Below are positions 11,497-21,736 of a DNA stretch of 64,000 nucleotides, in pieces. How positions within the stretch are numbered: position 1 is the stretch's first letter; every line of letters begins with the position of its first letter. The position numbers and the translations under genes are program-made. The notes under the pieces were generated by a model. That model searched no databases. It had not been told where the DNA came from and saw nothing but the letters and a program-made list of their open reading frames with translations. This stretch comes from Bradyrhizobium algeriense (lineage in GTDB: Bacteria > Pseudomonadota > Alphaproteobacteria > Rhizobiales > Xanthobacteraceae), in assembly GCF_003062295.1 (NCBI RefSeq), contig NZ_PYCN01000003.1, forward strand, positions 62,001-126,000, given 5' to 3'.

Positions 11497-11983
11497 GCGC
11501 GAACTCGTCTGCGCGGAACTGGCGCGCGATCTGGTCGAGCACGGCGTTGACCATGCCGGTCTCGTCCTTCTCGACGAACGCGTGCGCGACGTCGACATAT
11601 TCGGACACGACCACGCGGCCCGGCACGTCCTTGCGATGTTCCAGCTCGTAGGAGCCCGCCCGCAGCACCGCGCGCAAAATCGCGTCGATCCGCTTCAACG
11701 GCCAGCCTTTCTGGAGCGCATCGTCGATCAAGGGATCGAGCTTGGCCTGGTCGCGCACCACGCCGGCCACCACATCCTTGAAGAACGCAGCTTCCGCCGG
11801 CAGATATTTGTCGCCTTCAACCTCGTTGCCGAGCCAGTGGCTTTCGAACTCAGCAAAAATGTCGTTGATGCCGGCGCCGGCGATATCCATCTGGTAGAGC
11901 GCCTGCACGGCGGCGAGCCGCGCCGCGCCACGGCGGTTGGCCTTCTTGTCGGGACTTTTCGCTGGCTTCTTGCTGTCTGCCAT
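11489..11983 (-). CDS. nusB: Transcription antitermination factor NusB
   Basis: NusB joins NusE (S10) on boxA of rRNA leader transcripts. The 164-residue protein has a Lys-rich N-terminal extension, then the all-helical NusB domain starting RRGAARLAAVQALYQMDI, with LIDDALQ..WPLKRID..LRAVLRAGSYEL and the C-terminal VDVAHAFVEKDETGMVNAVLD region. It lies 2 bp after ribH and overlaps thiL, in the order common to alphaproteobacteria. Confidence 0.96.
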   Translation of the reverse strand: MADSKKPAKSPDKKANRRGAARLAAVQALYQMDIAGAGINDIFAEFESHWLGNEVEGDKYLPAEAAFFKDVVAGVVRDQAKLDPLIDDALQKGWPLKRIDAILRAVLRAGSYELEHRKDVPGRVVVSEYVDVAHAFVEKDETGMVNAVLDQIARQFRADEFARG

Positions 11984-11985
11984 CG

Positions 11986-12480
11986 TCAGACCTTTGTCAG
12001 CCGGCGCTTGATGCGCAGCATCGCGAGTGCCGCACGCGCGGCGTCGCCGCCTTTGTTCAACTCGCTGGCGCGCGCCCTCGCCCAGGCCTGCGCGTCGGTA
12101 TTGACCGTTATGATGCCGTTGCCGAGTGGAACCTTGCGCGCCACCGCCAGATCCATCAGCGCGCGAGAAGATTCGATCGAGACGATTTCGAAATGGATGG
12201 TATCGCCACGCACCACGCAGCCGAGCGCGATTGCCGCATCATAAGGCTTGCCGTTGTTTTCGGCAGCATCGAGCGCGATCGCGATCGCCGCCGGAATTTC
12301 CAGCGCGCCGGGCACCGTGATGAGGTCGTGCGTCACGCCGGCCGCCTTGAGCTCGGCGACGGCGCCTTCCAGCAGCGCATCCTGGATGTCGTCATAGAAC
12401 CGCGCCTCGACGATCAGCGCACGCGCGCCTGAAATGTCGGTCTGGTCTTTTAAAGGGGCGCGCCGCGCGTCTGCCATCAA
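11986..12480 (-). CDS. ribH: 6,7-dimethyl-8-ribityllumazine synthase
   Basis: Lumazine synthase condenses 5-amino-6-ribitylaminouracil with dihydroxybutanone phosphate, the penultimate step to riboflavin. In 164 residues it shows [14 protein letters not shown], the [14 protein letters not shown] active-site stretch (with the catalytic His) and [15 protein letters not shown]. The start is the ATG at 12480 or the one directly after it at 12477. It is followed by nusB with 2 bp spacing and preceded by ribE. Confidence 0.97.
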   Translation of the reverse strand: MMADARRAPLKDQTDISGARALIVEARFYDDIQDALLEGAVAELKAAGVTHDLITVPGALEIPAAIAIALDAAENNGKPYDAAIALGCVVRGDTIHFEIVSIESSRALMDLAVARKVPLGNGIITVNTDAQAWARARASELNKGGDAARAALAMLRIKRRLTKV

Positions 12481-12533
12481 CTACCTTCCGTCTTACTCGC
12501 TGGCCGGCGTTTTAAGCGCCGTATGTCTGCCTG

Positions 12534-13142
12534 TCACTTCATTTCCGACAGCCGCGCCGCATAGCGGGCCATCAGATCGACCTCGATATTGACCTCGCTT
12601 CCTGCGCGCCAGCCGCTGAGCGTGGTGACGCTGAGCGTATGGGGAATGATCAGCACCGAAAACGTGACATCCTCGACCGTATTCACGGTCAGCGACACGC
12701 CATCCAGCGTCACCGAGCCCTTGGTGGCGATGAAGCGCGCCAGTTCCCGCGTGGTGTGCAGTTCGAACCGCGCCATGTCAGGCAGATCGTCACGCTTGAC
12801 GATGGTCGCAATGCCATCGGCATGCCCCGCAACAATATGGCCGCCGAGTTCGTCGCCGATCTTCAGCGCGCGCTCGAGGTTGAGTTTTGTACCTTCGACC
12901 CAGTGCTTGGCGGTCGTCATGCCGAGCGTTTCGGCGGCGGCGTCGACGTCGAACCAGGTCTTGCCGCCTTCGATGCCGGACGCGACCACGGTCAGGCAGA
13001 CGCCATTGCAGGCGATCGATGCGCCATCAGCAATCGTCGTCTGGTCGTAACGGCAGGCAATGCGCATGCGGTGCAACTGGCCCTGCGCCGTTGGCGTCAA
13101 GGCTGCGATCTCGCCGATGTCGGTGACAATTCCGGTAAACAT
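12534..13142 (-). CDS. ribE: Riboflavin synthase alpha chain
   Basis: It dismutates two lumazine molecules to riboflavin. The 202-residue protein begins with the family signature [12 protein letters not shown] and contains two tandem lumazine-binding barrels, each with a GxxL-type core (ACNGVCLTVV in the first, LDGVSLTVNTV in the second). Its ATG overlaps the ribD stop by one to two bases (TAATG), showing translational coupling. It completes the riboflavin block with ribD and ribH. Confidence 0.97.
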   Translation of the reverse strand: MFTGIVTDIGEIAALTPTAQGQLHRMRIACRYDQTTIADGASIACNGVCLTVVASGIEGGKTWFDVDAAAETLGMTTAKHWVEGTKLNLERALKIGDELGGHIVAGHADGIATIVKRDDLPDMARFELHTTRELARFIATKGSVTLDGVSLTVNTVEDVTFSVLIIPHTLSVTTLSGWRAGSEVNIEVDLMARYAARLSEMK

Positions 13143-14293
13143 TAGGCGCGCTCGTAAACGGTAAGGGTGTCTTTGCCGAGGCTTTCGCTAGCACGTGTCT
13201 TGAAGGCAGGCGACCCGGTGAGAGCCGACAGCGGCAATGCGTCCAGCGCGGGAATGCCGCCAGTCCCGATGGTTTCGGACCCGCGCAGCAGCCAGACTTC
13301 ATCGACCAGACCGCTGGCGACGAATGACGAGGCGACCCGCGAGCCGCCTTCCACCATCAGCCTCGTGATGCCCTTGTCGGAAAGCGCGCGCAGCACCGCC
13401 GGCAGATCCAGCCCGGGCGGCTGCGCGATCGCCGCAACGCGCATCACCTGCGCGCCGGCCGCGCCGAGTTTCATGGCCGCAGGGGCTTCGGCAAAATCCG
13501 AGGTCATGACCCAGAGCGGCGTCTGGCGCGCGGAATGAACCAGTCTGCTGGTGCCGGATAACCGCAGCGCGCGATCCAGCACCACCCGCACCGGCGAACG
13601 CGCCTCCATTCCCGGCAGGCGGCAGGTCAGAACCGGATCGTCCGCCAGCACGGTGCCGATGCCGACCAGGATGGCGTCGCATTGCGCGCGCAACAGATGC
13701 ACGCGTGTCTTCGCCGCCTCGCCCGTGATTGCGACCGGCTTGTGGCCGGCGGCGCCGATCTTGTCGTCAGCGGAGACGGCGAGTTTCAGGATCACATGGG
13801 GGCGTTTTTCGCGGATACGGCGGAAATGGCCGGCGTGATCGCGCTCAGCTTCCGCAGCGCCGAGGCCGACATCGACGGTGATCCCGGCCGCGCGAAGTTT
13901 AGCATGCCCCTGCCCGGCCACTTCAGGGTTGGGGTCTTCGATCGTCGACACCACGCGCGCAATGCCTGACGCGATCACCGCATCGACGCAGGGCGGCGAT
14001 TTGCCGAAATGCGAACAGGGCTCCAGCGTCACATAGAGTGTGGCGCCGCGCGCCGCCTCGCCGGCACGTCTCAGCGCCTCGGGCTCGGCATGGGGACGGC
14101 CGCCGGGTTGCGTCCAGCCACGGCCGACGATGACGCCGTCTTTCACCACGACCGCACCGACGGCCGGGTTCGGCCAGGTGCGCCCCAGCCCACGCCGGCC
14201 AAGTGCGAGCGCGAGCTGCATGAAGCGCTGGTCGGCCGCTTTGACCTCTTTGGATTTCTGCGCGTACTGGTCTTCCAGAATGCGGAAGATCAT
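13142..14293 (-). CDS. ribD: Bifunctional riboflavin deaminase/reductase RibD
   Basis: RibD catalyses the deamination and reduction steps after GTP cyclohydrolase II. The N-terminal cytidine-deaminase-like domain has the zinc motif HAE and [11 protein letters not shown]; the C-terminal reductase domain (from about residue 155) has [37 protein letters not shown] and the VEGGSRV motif. At 383 residues it is full length. The start overlaps the nrdR stop by 4 bp (ATGA). Confidence 0.97.
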   Translation of the reverse strand: MIFRILEDQYAQKSKEVKAADQRFMQLALALGRRGLGRTWPNPAVGAVVVKDGVIVGRGWTQPGGRPHAEPEALRRAGEAARGATLYVTLEPCSHFGKSPPCVDAVIASGIARVVSTIEDPNPEVAGQGHAKLRAAGITVDVGLGAAEAERDHAGHFRRIREKRPHVILKLAVSADDKIGAAGHKPVAITGEAAKTRVHLLRAQCDAILVGIGTVLADDPVLTCRLPGMEARSPVRVVLDRALRLSGTSRLVHSARQTPLWVMTSDFAEAPAAMKLGAAGAQVMRVAAIAQPPGLDLPAVLRALSDKGITRLMVEGGSRVASSFVASGLVDEVWLLRGSETIGTGGIPALDALPLSALTGSPAFKTRASESLGKDTLTVYERA

Positions 14294-14772
14294 TTGCGTA
14301 ACGTCGCGACCCGTGCGTCGTCTTCCGCGGAGAGTTCGCCGAGCACGGCCTCGAAGTCCTTGGCTTCGCGGAAATTACGATAGACGGAGGCAAAGCGCAC
14401 ATAGGCGACGTCGTCGAGCTGGCGCAGATGCTCCATCACGATCTCGCCGATCGCCTCCGAGGATACTTCCGCCTCGCCGCCGCTTTCGAGCTCGCGCACG
14501 ATCGCGGAAACCATCTTCTCGACCCTTTCAGGATCGACCGGCCGTTTGCGCAAACTGATCTGCAGCGAGCGGACCAGCTTGTCGCGGTCGAACGGCACCC
14601 GGCGACCGTTGCGCTTGATCACGGTCAGCTCGCGCAACTGCACCCGCTCGAAGGTGGTGAAGCGGAAGTTGCAGGCGATGCACACCCGCCGCCGCCGGAT
14701 CACGGCCGAATCCTCAGTCGGACGCGAGTCCTTTACCTGCGTATCGAGACTGTTGCAGCTGGGACAGCGCAT
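14290..14772 (-). CDS. nrdR: Transcriptional repressor NrdR
   Basis: NrdR is a zinc-ribbon/ATP-cone repressor of ribonucleotide reductase genes. The zinc ribbon uses CPSC at the start and CIAC (about residues 31-34), followed by FRFTTFERV, and the ATP-cone covers about residues 48-138 ([19 protein letters not shown]). At 160 residues it is full length. It sits 12 bp after glyA and overlaps ribD, the usual order in alphaproteobacteria. Confidence 0.97.
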   Translation of the reverse strand: MRCPSCNSLDTQVKDSRPTEDSAVIRRRRVCIACNFRFTTFERVQLRELTVIKRNGRRVPFDRDKLVRSLQISLRKRPVDPERVEKMVSAIVRELESGGEAEVSSEAIGEIVMEHLRQLDDVAYVRFASVYRNFREAKDFEAVLGELSAEDDARVATLRK

Positions 14773-14784
14773 CCAACGAGGCCT

Positions 14785-16095
<1,311 letters not shown>

Positions 16096-16434
16096 TGGGC
16101 GAAATATCTCCACCGCCGCAGGCCCTTAGGGGCAAGGCGGTCGGCTATGTGTGGCGGTCGAAAGAAGTGTCTGCGAGATACCACATCGGCCGGAATTGGC
16201 CAAGCACTTGCGGTACAGGGCCGATATTTATGCCAGATATGGTGGGGAGGAAGGAGGCCTGTTCCCGGCCCTTGGTCGTCCCGCCCCTACCCAGCCCGTC
16301 GTCCCTTGCGCCGGGGTTGCTCCCAATCCGCTGTCATTCCGGGGCGATGCGAAGCAGCGAACCCGGAATCTCGAGATTCTCAGGTGCGCAATTGCGCACC
16401 ATAGTTCGCTTCGCGCCCCGGAATGGCTGCCCCC
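16096..16434. other. Spacer upstream of glyA holding a REP-like repeat
   Basis: About 340 bp between the glyA start and the GST gene stop. The left part should hold the glyA promoter and leader; I see no riboswitch that I could support. The right part is the repeat at 16335-16425. No credible gene was found. Confidence 0.55.
16335..16425. repeat. REP-like inverted repeat
   Basis: The outer arms CATTCCGGGGCGATGCGAAG and CTTCGCGCCCCGGAATG are complementary apart from a few bases, and an inner perfect palindrome GGTGCGCAATTGCGCACC occupies 16383-16400. It is one of several families of extragenic palindromes in this window and lies tail-side of the GST gene. Confidence 0.75.
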
Positions 16435-17058
16435 TCACGCAAACCGGTACGGGCCGCCCTTTTCGATGCTCCGCTGGAACGCCGGCCGGGCGTGCATCCG
16501 TCCCAGCCAGGCCGCCAGGTTCGGGTATGGCGCCAATTTCCCGAACACTTTTGCCATCTCGCCGACAAAGCTCATCTGGATGTCGGCGCCGGTCAGCGAC
16601 GGGCCGACAAAGAACTCCCGCCCCTTCAGCGCGCCGTCGACATAGCCGAGATGGTTGGCAAGTTCGCTGTCGATACGCGGATGCAGCGGCGCGCCGGCTT
16701 CCTTCAGCCGGGACACGTAGAGGTTCAGCATCAGCGGCAGCATCGCCGAACCCTCGGAGTAATGCAGCCACTCGTTATAGGCTTCGTACTCGGCGCTTCC
16801 CGGCGCCGGCATCATCGCGCCCTTACCGTAGCGGCGGATGATGTAATCGACGATGGCGCCGGATTCGGCGATCGTCATGTCGCTGTCGGTGATGACGGGC
16901 GACTTGCCGAGCGGATGGATCTTTGCCAGTTCGGGTGGCGCCAGCCGGGTCTCGGCGTTGCGCTGATAACGCTTGATCTCGTGAGGTGTGCCCAGTTCTT
17001 CCAGCAGCCACAGAACTCGCTGCGAGCGGGAGTCGTTGAGGTGATGAAGCGTGAGCAT
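16435..17058 (-). CDS. Glutathione S-transferase family protein
   Basis: A 207-residue cytosolic GST. The N-terminal thioredoxin-like domain (about 1-78) has the LHHLNDSRSQRVLWLLEEL start, a cis-Pro in GKSPVI and the glutathione-binding ESGAIVDYI motif; the C-terminal helical domain includes FFVGPSLTGADIQM. A Ser at position 10-12 rather than Tyr is the likely catalytic residue, as in beta/theta-like classes. The substrate is unknown. The gene is monocistronic and flanked by repeats. Confidence 0.92.
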   Translation of the reverse strand: MLTLHHLNDSRSQRVLWLLEELGTPHEIKRYQRNAETRLAPPELAKIHPLGKSPVITDSDMTIAESGAIVDYIIRRYGKGAMMPAPGSAEYEAYNEWLHYSEGSAMLPLMLNLYVSRLKEAGAPLHPRIDSELANHLGYVDGALKGREFFVGPSLTGADIQMSFVGEMAKVFGKLAPYPNLAAWLGRMHARPAFQRSIEKGGPYRFA

Positions 17059-17133
17059 CGGGGTTTCCTCTGGCTTTTGTTGGATGGGCCGATGCCAAAC
17101 CTGTCATTCCGAACGAAGCGAAGCAATCAAGAA

Positions 17134-17226
17134 GTAGGATGGGTGGAGCGAAGCGATACCCATCAATGCCGCGAGCGCTGTGCGTGTGATGATGGGTGGT
17201 TTCGCTTTCGCTCTACCCATCCTACG
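17134..17226. repeat. Inverted repeat of the GTAGGATGGGT type
   Basis: GTAGGATGGGTGGAGCGAAG on the left pairs with CGCTCTACCCATCCTAC on the right, with an internal ACCCATCA/GATGGGT pair. It belongs to the extragenic palindromes common in Bradyrhizobium. Confidence 0.75.
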
Positions 17227-17230
17227 GTGC

Positions 17231-17370
17231 GTCATTGCGAGCGCAGCGACTTGTCCGCCGAAGCCTTGGCGAAGGCGGAAGCAATCCATACCTCGACGCG
17301 GGGATAGATGGATTGCTTCCTCGCTGCGCTCGCTTGCGCAAACGCTTCGCGTTTGTCGCGGGCAATGACG
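17231..17370. repeat. Inverted repeat of the CGTCATTGCGAGCG type
   Basis: It starts CGTCATTGCGAGCGCAGCGA and ends CGCGGGCAATGACG, with nested complementary segments (GCAATCCAT and ATGGATTGC). Relatives of the same family lie at 35339-35450 and, degenerated, at 57110-57173. The unit at 35339 shares the CAATCCAT, CCGCCGAAGCC and CTTGTCC segments in inverted order. Confidence 0.75.
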
Positions 17371-17392
17371 GGTGTGGCATCGTGTGACGCCC

Positions 17393-18607
17393 TCACGCCG
17401 GCACCGGCGCAGCGGCCCGTGCCACCGGCATCGGCCGGAACGTCAGGATGATCAGGAACGCGCCGAGCCCCATGATCCATGAGCCGATATAGAGCCAGGC
17501 GTAGCTGGCAAACGTATCGTAGATCAAACCGCCGGCGAGCGGACCGGTTGCCATCCCGAGGCTGCCGGCCATCGCGGTGCCGCCGATCACGGTGCCCATC
17601 ATCCGCAGCGGAAAGTTTTCGCGCACCAGAACCGCGTAGAGCGGCATGGTGCCGGCATAGATGAAACCGAACAGCGCCGCGACGGTATAGAACGCGGCGA
17701 GCTCGCGCACGAAGACATAGCCGAGCGCGCCGAACGCCTGCGCCAGCAGGCCGAACACGAGTATGCGCTTGGCGCCGAAGCGATCGCCGAGCAGGCCGAA
17801 GGCGATGCGGCCGCCCATCCCGGCGAGGCCTTCCACGCTGTAGATGGTGACGGCTGCGATCATCGGGATGCCGCAACTGATGGCGTAGCTCACGGTGTGG
17901 ATGATCGGGCCCGAATGCGTGGCGCAGCAGAAGAAGTTTGTCAGCAGCAGGATGATGAACTGCGGCGAGCGCAGCGCCTGCGCGAGCGTCATGTCCGGTT
18001 GCGACGGATCGCTGGATGGCGCGGACGTCCCACTCTCGAGCGCGGGCGCGCGCCGCACGAGGAGCGAGACCGGGATCATAATCACGGCGACGACGAGGGC
18101 CACGATCTGCATCGAGGTCCGCCAGTCGTGGTTCGAGACCAGCCACGCCGCCAGCGGCGACATCGTCATCGGCGCCATGCCCATGCCGGCCGAGACCAGC
18201 GACACCGCGAGGCTGCGATGGGTATCGAACCAGCCGGTGACGCACGCCATCATCGGCGCGAAGATCGCAGCAATGGCGCAGCCGACCAACAACCCGAAGA
18301 CGAATTGAAATACAACCAGCGATGTCGCAAGGCTGGCCAGCCCGAGACTGACCGCCAGCACGACCGATCCGGTCAACACCACCGGCAGCGGCCCAAATCG
18401 GTCGGACAAGGTGCCCCAGATCATGCTGGAGAAGGCCATGGCAAGAAAGCCGATGGTCATGGCGCTGGATATGCCGGTCACCGACCAGCCGGTATCCCGC
18501 GCAATCGGCTGCAAAAATACCGGCAACGAAAACATGCCGCCGATTGCGACGCAGCCGAGCAAGCCCCCAGCCGCGACAATGACCCAGCGATAGCGAGAAT
18601 TTTCCAT
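17393..18607 (-). CDS. MFS transporter
   Basis: A 404-residue major facilitator with 12 predicted transmembrane segments and no signal peptide. The loop 2-3 motif GTLSDRFGPLPVV (the family GxLaDrxGrr signature) and its counterpart GLLGDRFGAKRI in the second half are visible. The layout resembles oxalate/formate or monocarboxylate-type MFS proteins, but the substrate cannot be read from the sequence. The ATG at 18607 follows GGAGACCAGGAA. Confidence 0.9.
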   Translation of the reverse strand: MENSRYRWVIVAAGGLLGCVAIGGMFSLPVFLQPIARDTGWSVTGISSAMTIGFLAMAFSSMIWGTLSDRFGPLPVVLTGSVVLAVSLGLASLATSLVVFQFVFGLLVGCAIAAIFAPMMACVTGWFDTHRSLAVSLVSAGMGMAPMTMSPLAAWLVSNHDWRTSMQIVALVVAVIMIPVSLLVRRAPALESGTSAPSSDPSQPDMTLAQALRSPQFIILLLTNFFCCATHSGPIIHTVSYAISCGIPMIAAVTIYSVEGLAGMGGRIAFGLLGDRFGAKRILVFGLLAQAFGALGYVFVRELAAFYTVAALFGFIYAGTMPLYAVLVRENFPLRMMGTVIGGTAMAGSLGMATGPLAGGLIYDTFASYAWLYIGSWIMGLGAFLIILTFRPMPVARAAAPVPA

Positions 18608-18738
18608 TTCCTGGTCTCCACCGTAACTCTCTGGGTGGAAGACGAACGGGATGGGCTGGAACCGACAGGCCGAGCCGCCGCCAGCTCACTTTTTTGCGAG
18701 GTCGCTGGACGGGTTAGCGAAAGCGTCACAACACGACG

Positions 18739-19110
18739 TTACTGGCGCCGGAAGATCATGCCGCCATGATGGAGGGTATTCTCATCGACGAATTTGCCGT
18801 CAGCGGTAAAGCCGGTGTCGTCCCAATAGTCGATGTGATTGCCCTTGATCTCATATCGCCCTTGATAGGCGCTCTCGCGCGTGCCGCGGGCTTCGTCGTA
18901 GCGACCGTTCGGAAGAAGCTCATGGCGAATGTGGCCGCCGTCGGTCATCCACATGCCAACATAAGTGTGCTGCGTCATTTCTTTCTCCATGGACTGCTGT
19001 GCGCGTTTGCTGCCTTTCGATACCTCGCTGGATGCGATCACCATCGATGATCCGATGACACAAATTGATCCGAGGATCAGGGCACATATTGTGGCTGGTC
19101 GAAACTTCAT
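18739..19110 (-). CDS. Secreted Atu4866-domain protein
   Basis: A 123-residue protein with an N-terminal signal peptide (MKFRPATICALILGSICVIG) and a compact C-terminal domain matching the Atu4866 family: YVGMWMTDGGHIRHELLPNG, then GRYEIKGNHIDYWDDTGF and LHHGGMIF. The family forms a small lipocalin-like beta fold of unknown role. The ATG at 19110 follows GGAGG. It lies 20 bp downstream of the aldo/keto reductase gene and is probably co-transcribed with it. Confidence 0.8.
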   Translation of the reverse strand: MKFRPATICALILGSICVIGSSMVIASSEVSKGSKRAQQSMEKEMTQHTYVGMWMTDGGHIRHELLPNGRYDEARGTRESAYQGRYEIKGNHIDYWDDTGFTADGKFVDENTLHHGGMIFRRQ

Positions 19111-19130
19111 TCTCGTTTTTCCTCCAGTGA

Positions 19131-20192
19131 TCAATCCCGCCGGGCGACGGATGCGCCGCCGAAGATGAGCTGCTGAACCATGGGACGGCCTACGAAGCGG
19201 CCGGGAAAGATCGGATCCGGCGCGCTCGCCTGATTGAGCCGATCGAGATGCTCAGCCGAAAGTGCGACCTCGAGGGCGCCGAGATTGTCTTTCGCCTGGA
19301 CCAATGTGCGCGCCCCCATGACAGGCGACGTGACCGCGGGGTTCGCGAGCGTCCAGGCGATGGCTACCTGCGACGGGGTCGCGCCGATCTCTTCGGCCAC
19401 GGCGCGCACGACATCGGCAACTTCGATCGACCGCGCATTGAGATGGCCGGACGACGCAATGACGCCCTTGCGCGTCATTGCGACGCTCGCGTCGCGCGAG
19501 TCCGCGACATCGGACCGGGCGTACTTGCCGGTCAGCACGCCACCGCCGAGCGGCGACCAGGGCAGCACGCCCATACCGAGCGCGGCGGCCATCGGAATCA
19601 GCTCATGCTCGACCGTCCGCTCGATCAGGCTGTACTCGATCTGCAGCGCCACGAAGGGTGACCAGCCGCGCATATCGGCTGACGTCTGCATCTGGGAGAT
19701 ACGCCAGGCCGGCGTATTGCAGATGCCGACATAGTGAATTTTGCCCGAGCGCACGAGATCATCGAGCCCGCGCATCACTTCGTCGGGCTGTGTGGTCATG
19801 TCCCAGCTGTGCAGGTGGAACAGGTCGATGCGGTCGGTGTCGAGCTGCCGCAGGCTCTGCTCCACCGAACGCAGCATATTGAGCCGATGGTTGCCGCCTG
19901 AATTCGGGTTGCCCGGCTCGCGCGCCATGGTGAATTTGGTCGCGAGCACGAGGCGGTCGCGCTTGTCCTTGATGAACTCACCGACGATGCGCTCGGAGGC
20001 GCCATCGGTGTAGTTCACGGCCGTATCGATGAAGTTGCCGCCCTGATCGACATAGAGATCGAATATCCGGCGCGCCTCGCCCGCATCGGCGCCCCAGCCC
20101 CAATCCTGGCCAAAGGTCATCGTGCCGAGCGCGATCGGGGATACACGCAGGCCGGACCGGCCGAGCAGACGGTAATGATCAAGGGACGTCAT
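19131..20192 (-). CDS. Aldo/keto reductase
   Basis: A 353-residue NADPH-dependent oxidoreductase of the AKR superfamily. The catalytic Asp and Tyr are in NFIDTAVNYTDGASE, the Lys in LVLATKF and the His in DLFHLHSWD. The C-terminal part (ATPSQVAIAWTLANPAV, then a PVMGARTLVQAKDNLGAL nucleotide site) is complete. The ATG at 20192 follows GGAGG. The gene is divergent from a LysR gene whose start carries a palindrome, so that regulator probably controls it. Confidence 0.93.
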   Translation of the reverse strand: MTSLDHYRLLGRSGLRVSPIALGTMTFGQDWGWGADAGEARRIFDLYVDQGGNFIDTAVNYTDGASERIVGEFIKDKRDRLVLATKFTMAREPGNPNSGGNHRLNMLRSVEQSLRQLDTDRIDLFHLHSWDMTTQPDEVMRGLDDLVRSGKIHYVGICNTPAWRISQMQTSADMRGWSPFVALQIEYSLIERTVEHELIPMAAALGMGVLPWSPLGGGVLTGKYARSDVADSRDASVAMTRKGVIASSGHLNARSIEVADVVRAVAEEIGATPSQVAIAWTLANPAVTSPVMGARTLVQAKDNLGALEVALSAEHLDRLNQASAPDPIFPGRFVGRPMVQQLIFGGASVARRD

Positions 20193-20271
20193 TGTCTTTG
20201 CCTCCAACTCATGTCGAAGGCGGACATACAACAAGGCGACATGTGAAACAATTTGCCCAATCGTAACCAGC

Positions 20272-20292
20272 TTGGTAAGTTATACTAACCAA
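20272..20292. promoter_or_regulatory. Near-perfect palindrome at the LysR start (candidate operator)
   Basis: TTGGT-A-AGT-TAT-ACT-A-ACCAA is symmetric except for one base pair. It spans the bases just before and including the first base of the LysR start codon, in the 99-bp gap between the divergent aldo/keto reductase and lysR genes. This is where a LysR regulator would bind to control itself and its neighbour. Confidence 0.55.
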
Positions 20293-21200
20293 TGGTGGAT
20301 CTGAATCTTGTTGCTGTTTTCCTTGCGGTCGCAGAGGCGAAGAGCTTTCGCGGCGCGGCCGAGCGACTGGGGGTAACCCGGTCCGCGGTGAGCCAGGCCA
20401 TTCGACGCATGGAAGACCGGATGGGCGTCGCTCTCGTCCAGCGGACGACGCGCAGCGTCAGCCTCACTGAGGCCGGCGTCCAACTGCACCAGCGTGTCGC
20501 GCCGGCGATTGCGGAAGTCGAACACGCACTCGATACCGCCCAGGACCGGGATGCCAAGCCAACAGGGCAGCTACGGCTCGCCGTCTCCTCGATCGCCGAG
20601 CGTTTCATCTGTGGACCGCTGCTTGCGAGTTTCATGCACGCTCATCCCGCTGTGCAGATCGACATCACCGTGACTGACGAGGAATTCGATATCGTAGCTG
20701 AGGGCTACGATGCCGGCGTTCGGCTCGGCGAAGTCATCGAGCAGGACATGATTGCCGTGCCGGTCTCGGGCGATCAGCGCCAGATGGTGGTGGCCGCACC
20801 GTCCTACGTGAAGCGTTTCGGAGCGCCATCTCACCCGGCCGAGCTTGCGCGGCACTGCTGCATCGGCTGGCGACCGGCGCCGGAGGTGGCGCCGTATCGC
20901 TGGGAGTTCGAGGAGAATGGCCGCGAATTCGACGTCGCGGTAAACCCCAGGATCACGACCAATGACATGTGGGTCATGGTGCGGACCGCCTGCGCCGGCG
21001 GCGGTCTGACGTTCGGCATGGAAGAGACTTTCAGACCCTACATCGAGCGAGGGGAGCTGGTGCCGCTGCTGGAGCGGTACTGCCCGCCCTTCCAGGGCTT
21101 CTTCCTCTATTTCGCGGACCGCCGAAATCTTCCGCCCAAGCTGCGCGCGCTGGTCGACCATGTGCGATATCGCCCTGCGTCAGGCCAGCGCAAGAAGTAG
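20292..21200 (+). CDS. LysR-family transcriptional regulator
   Basis: A 302-residue regulator with an N-terminal winged HTH ([20 protein letters not shown], residues about 16-36) and a LysR substrate-binding domain (about 90-295). The effector region resembles the CrgA-like subgroup that often pairs with oxidoreductases. It is divergent from the aldo/keto reductase gene, 99 bp away. The inducer is unknown. Confidence 0.93.
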   Translation: MVDLNLVAVFLAVAEAKSFRGAAERLGVTRSAVSQAIRRMEDRMGVALVQRTTRSVSLTEAGVQLHQRVAPAIAEVEHALDTAQDRDAKPTGQLRLAVSSIAERFICGPLLASFMHAHPAVQIDITVTDEEFDIVAEGYDAGVRLGEVIEQDMIAVPVSGDQRQMVVAAPSYVKRFGAPSHPAELARHCCIGWRPAPEVAPYRWEFEENGREFDVAVNPRITTNDMWVMVRTACAGGGLTFGMEETFRPYIERGELVPLLERYCPPFQGFFLYFADRRNLPPKLRALVDHVRYRPASGQRKK

Positions 21201-21249
21201 GACGTCACGTCATTTCTTCCACGTTGCCGAGTGTCTTGACCGGCGGGCA

Positions 21250-21276
21250 TTCATGTAATACCGATAGTTACATGAA
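21250..21276. promoter_or_regulatory. 27-bp palindromic operator over the Rrf2 gene start
   Basis: TTCATGTAA, nine bases, TTACATGAA: two perfect 9-bp arms. The right arm contains the ATG of the Rrf2-family gene. The position and symmetry point to autorepression by the dimeric regulator. Confidence 0.65.
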
Positions 21277-21736
21277 ACGGGACAGTCGATTGTCAGGCGT
21301 GCTCCACGTCCTGCTCCACATGGCCGAGCGTGATGCGCCGGTTACATCAGAGGTGCTGGCAAAGGCCATGGACACCAATCCGGTGGTGATCCGGCGGATC
21401 ATGTCCGGGCTGCGCGATCAGGGCTATGTGCGATCGGAGAAAGGGCATGGCGGCGGATGGACCCTCGCCCACGACCTCGCGACGATATCGCTGCGGGATG
21501 TCTATGAGGCGCTCGGCCAACCCGCGCTGTTCGCAGTAGGAAACCGAACGGAAGCACCGGGCTGTCTTGTCGAGCAGGCCGTCAATGCCGCGCTCGACCG
21601 GGCTTTCGATGACGCGGAGGCGCTGCTGCTGTCGCGCCTGGGCGACGTGTCGCTTGCGATGCTGAGCGCCGACTTTCAAAAGCGCCTGGGCGACCGGCGC
21701 AACCGCCATCGTCTGGAGACCGCCCATGCATCGTGA
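21272..21736 (+). CDS. Rrf2-family transcriptional regulator
   Basis: A 154-residue winged-helix regulator of the Rrf2 family. The HTH lies at about residues 20-50 ([20 protein letters not shown]) and is followed by the wing motif GHGGGWTLA. There is only one cysteine (CLVEQ), so it cannot hold the [2Fe-2S] cluster of IscR or NsrR and is closer to the YwnA-like group. Its start is embedded in a palindrome. It overlaps the methyltransferase gene by 11 bp, so the pair is co-expressed. Confidence 0.88.
   Translation: MKRDSRLSGVLHVLLHMAERDAPVTSEVLAKAMDTNPVVIRRIMSGLRDQGYVRSEKGHGGGWTLAHDLATISLRDVYEALGQPALFAVGNRTEAPGCLVEQAVNAALDRAFDDAEALLLSRLGDVSLAMLSADFQKRLGDRRNRHRLETAHAS

Larger units (their letters stand above)
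17059..17392. other. Gene-free spacer filled with two repeats
   Basis: Between the GST start and the MFS stop the DNA is almost entirely palindromic repeat (17134-17226 and 17231-17370). The first 75 bp carry the GST ribosome binding site and probably its promoter. I see no gene. Confidence 0.6.

Noticed and set aside
12481..12533. FMN riboswitch in the rib genes
   Set aside because: The rib genes are internal to an operon and the gap is too short for an FMN element; none is visible upstream of glyA either.
16096..16334. Possible riboswitch in the glyA leader
   Set aside because: No glycine, folate or SAM riboswitch core could be recognised.
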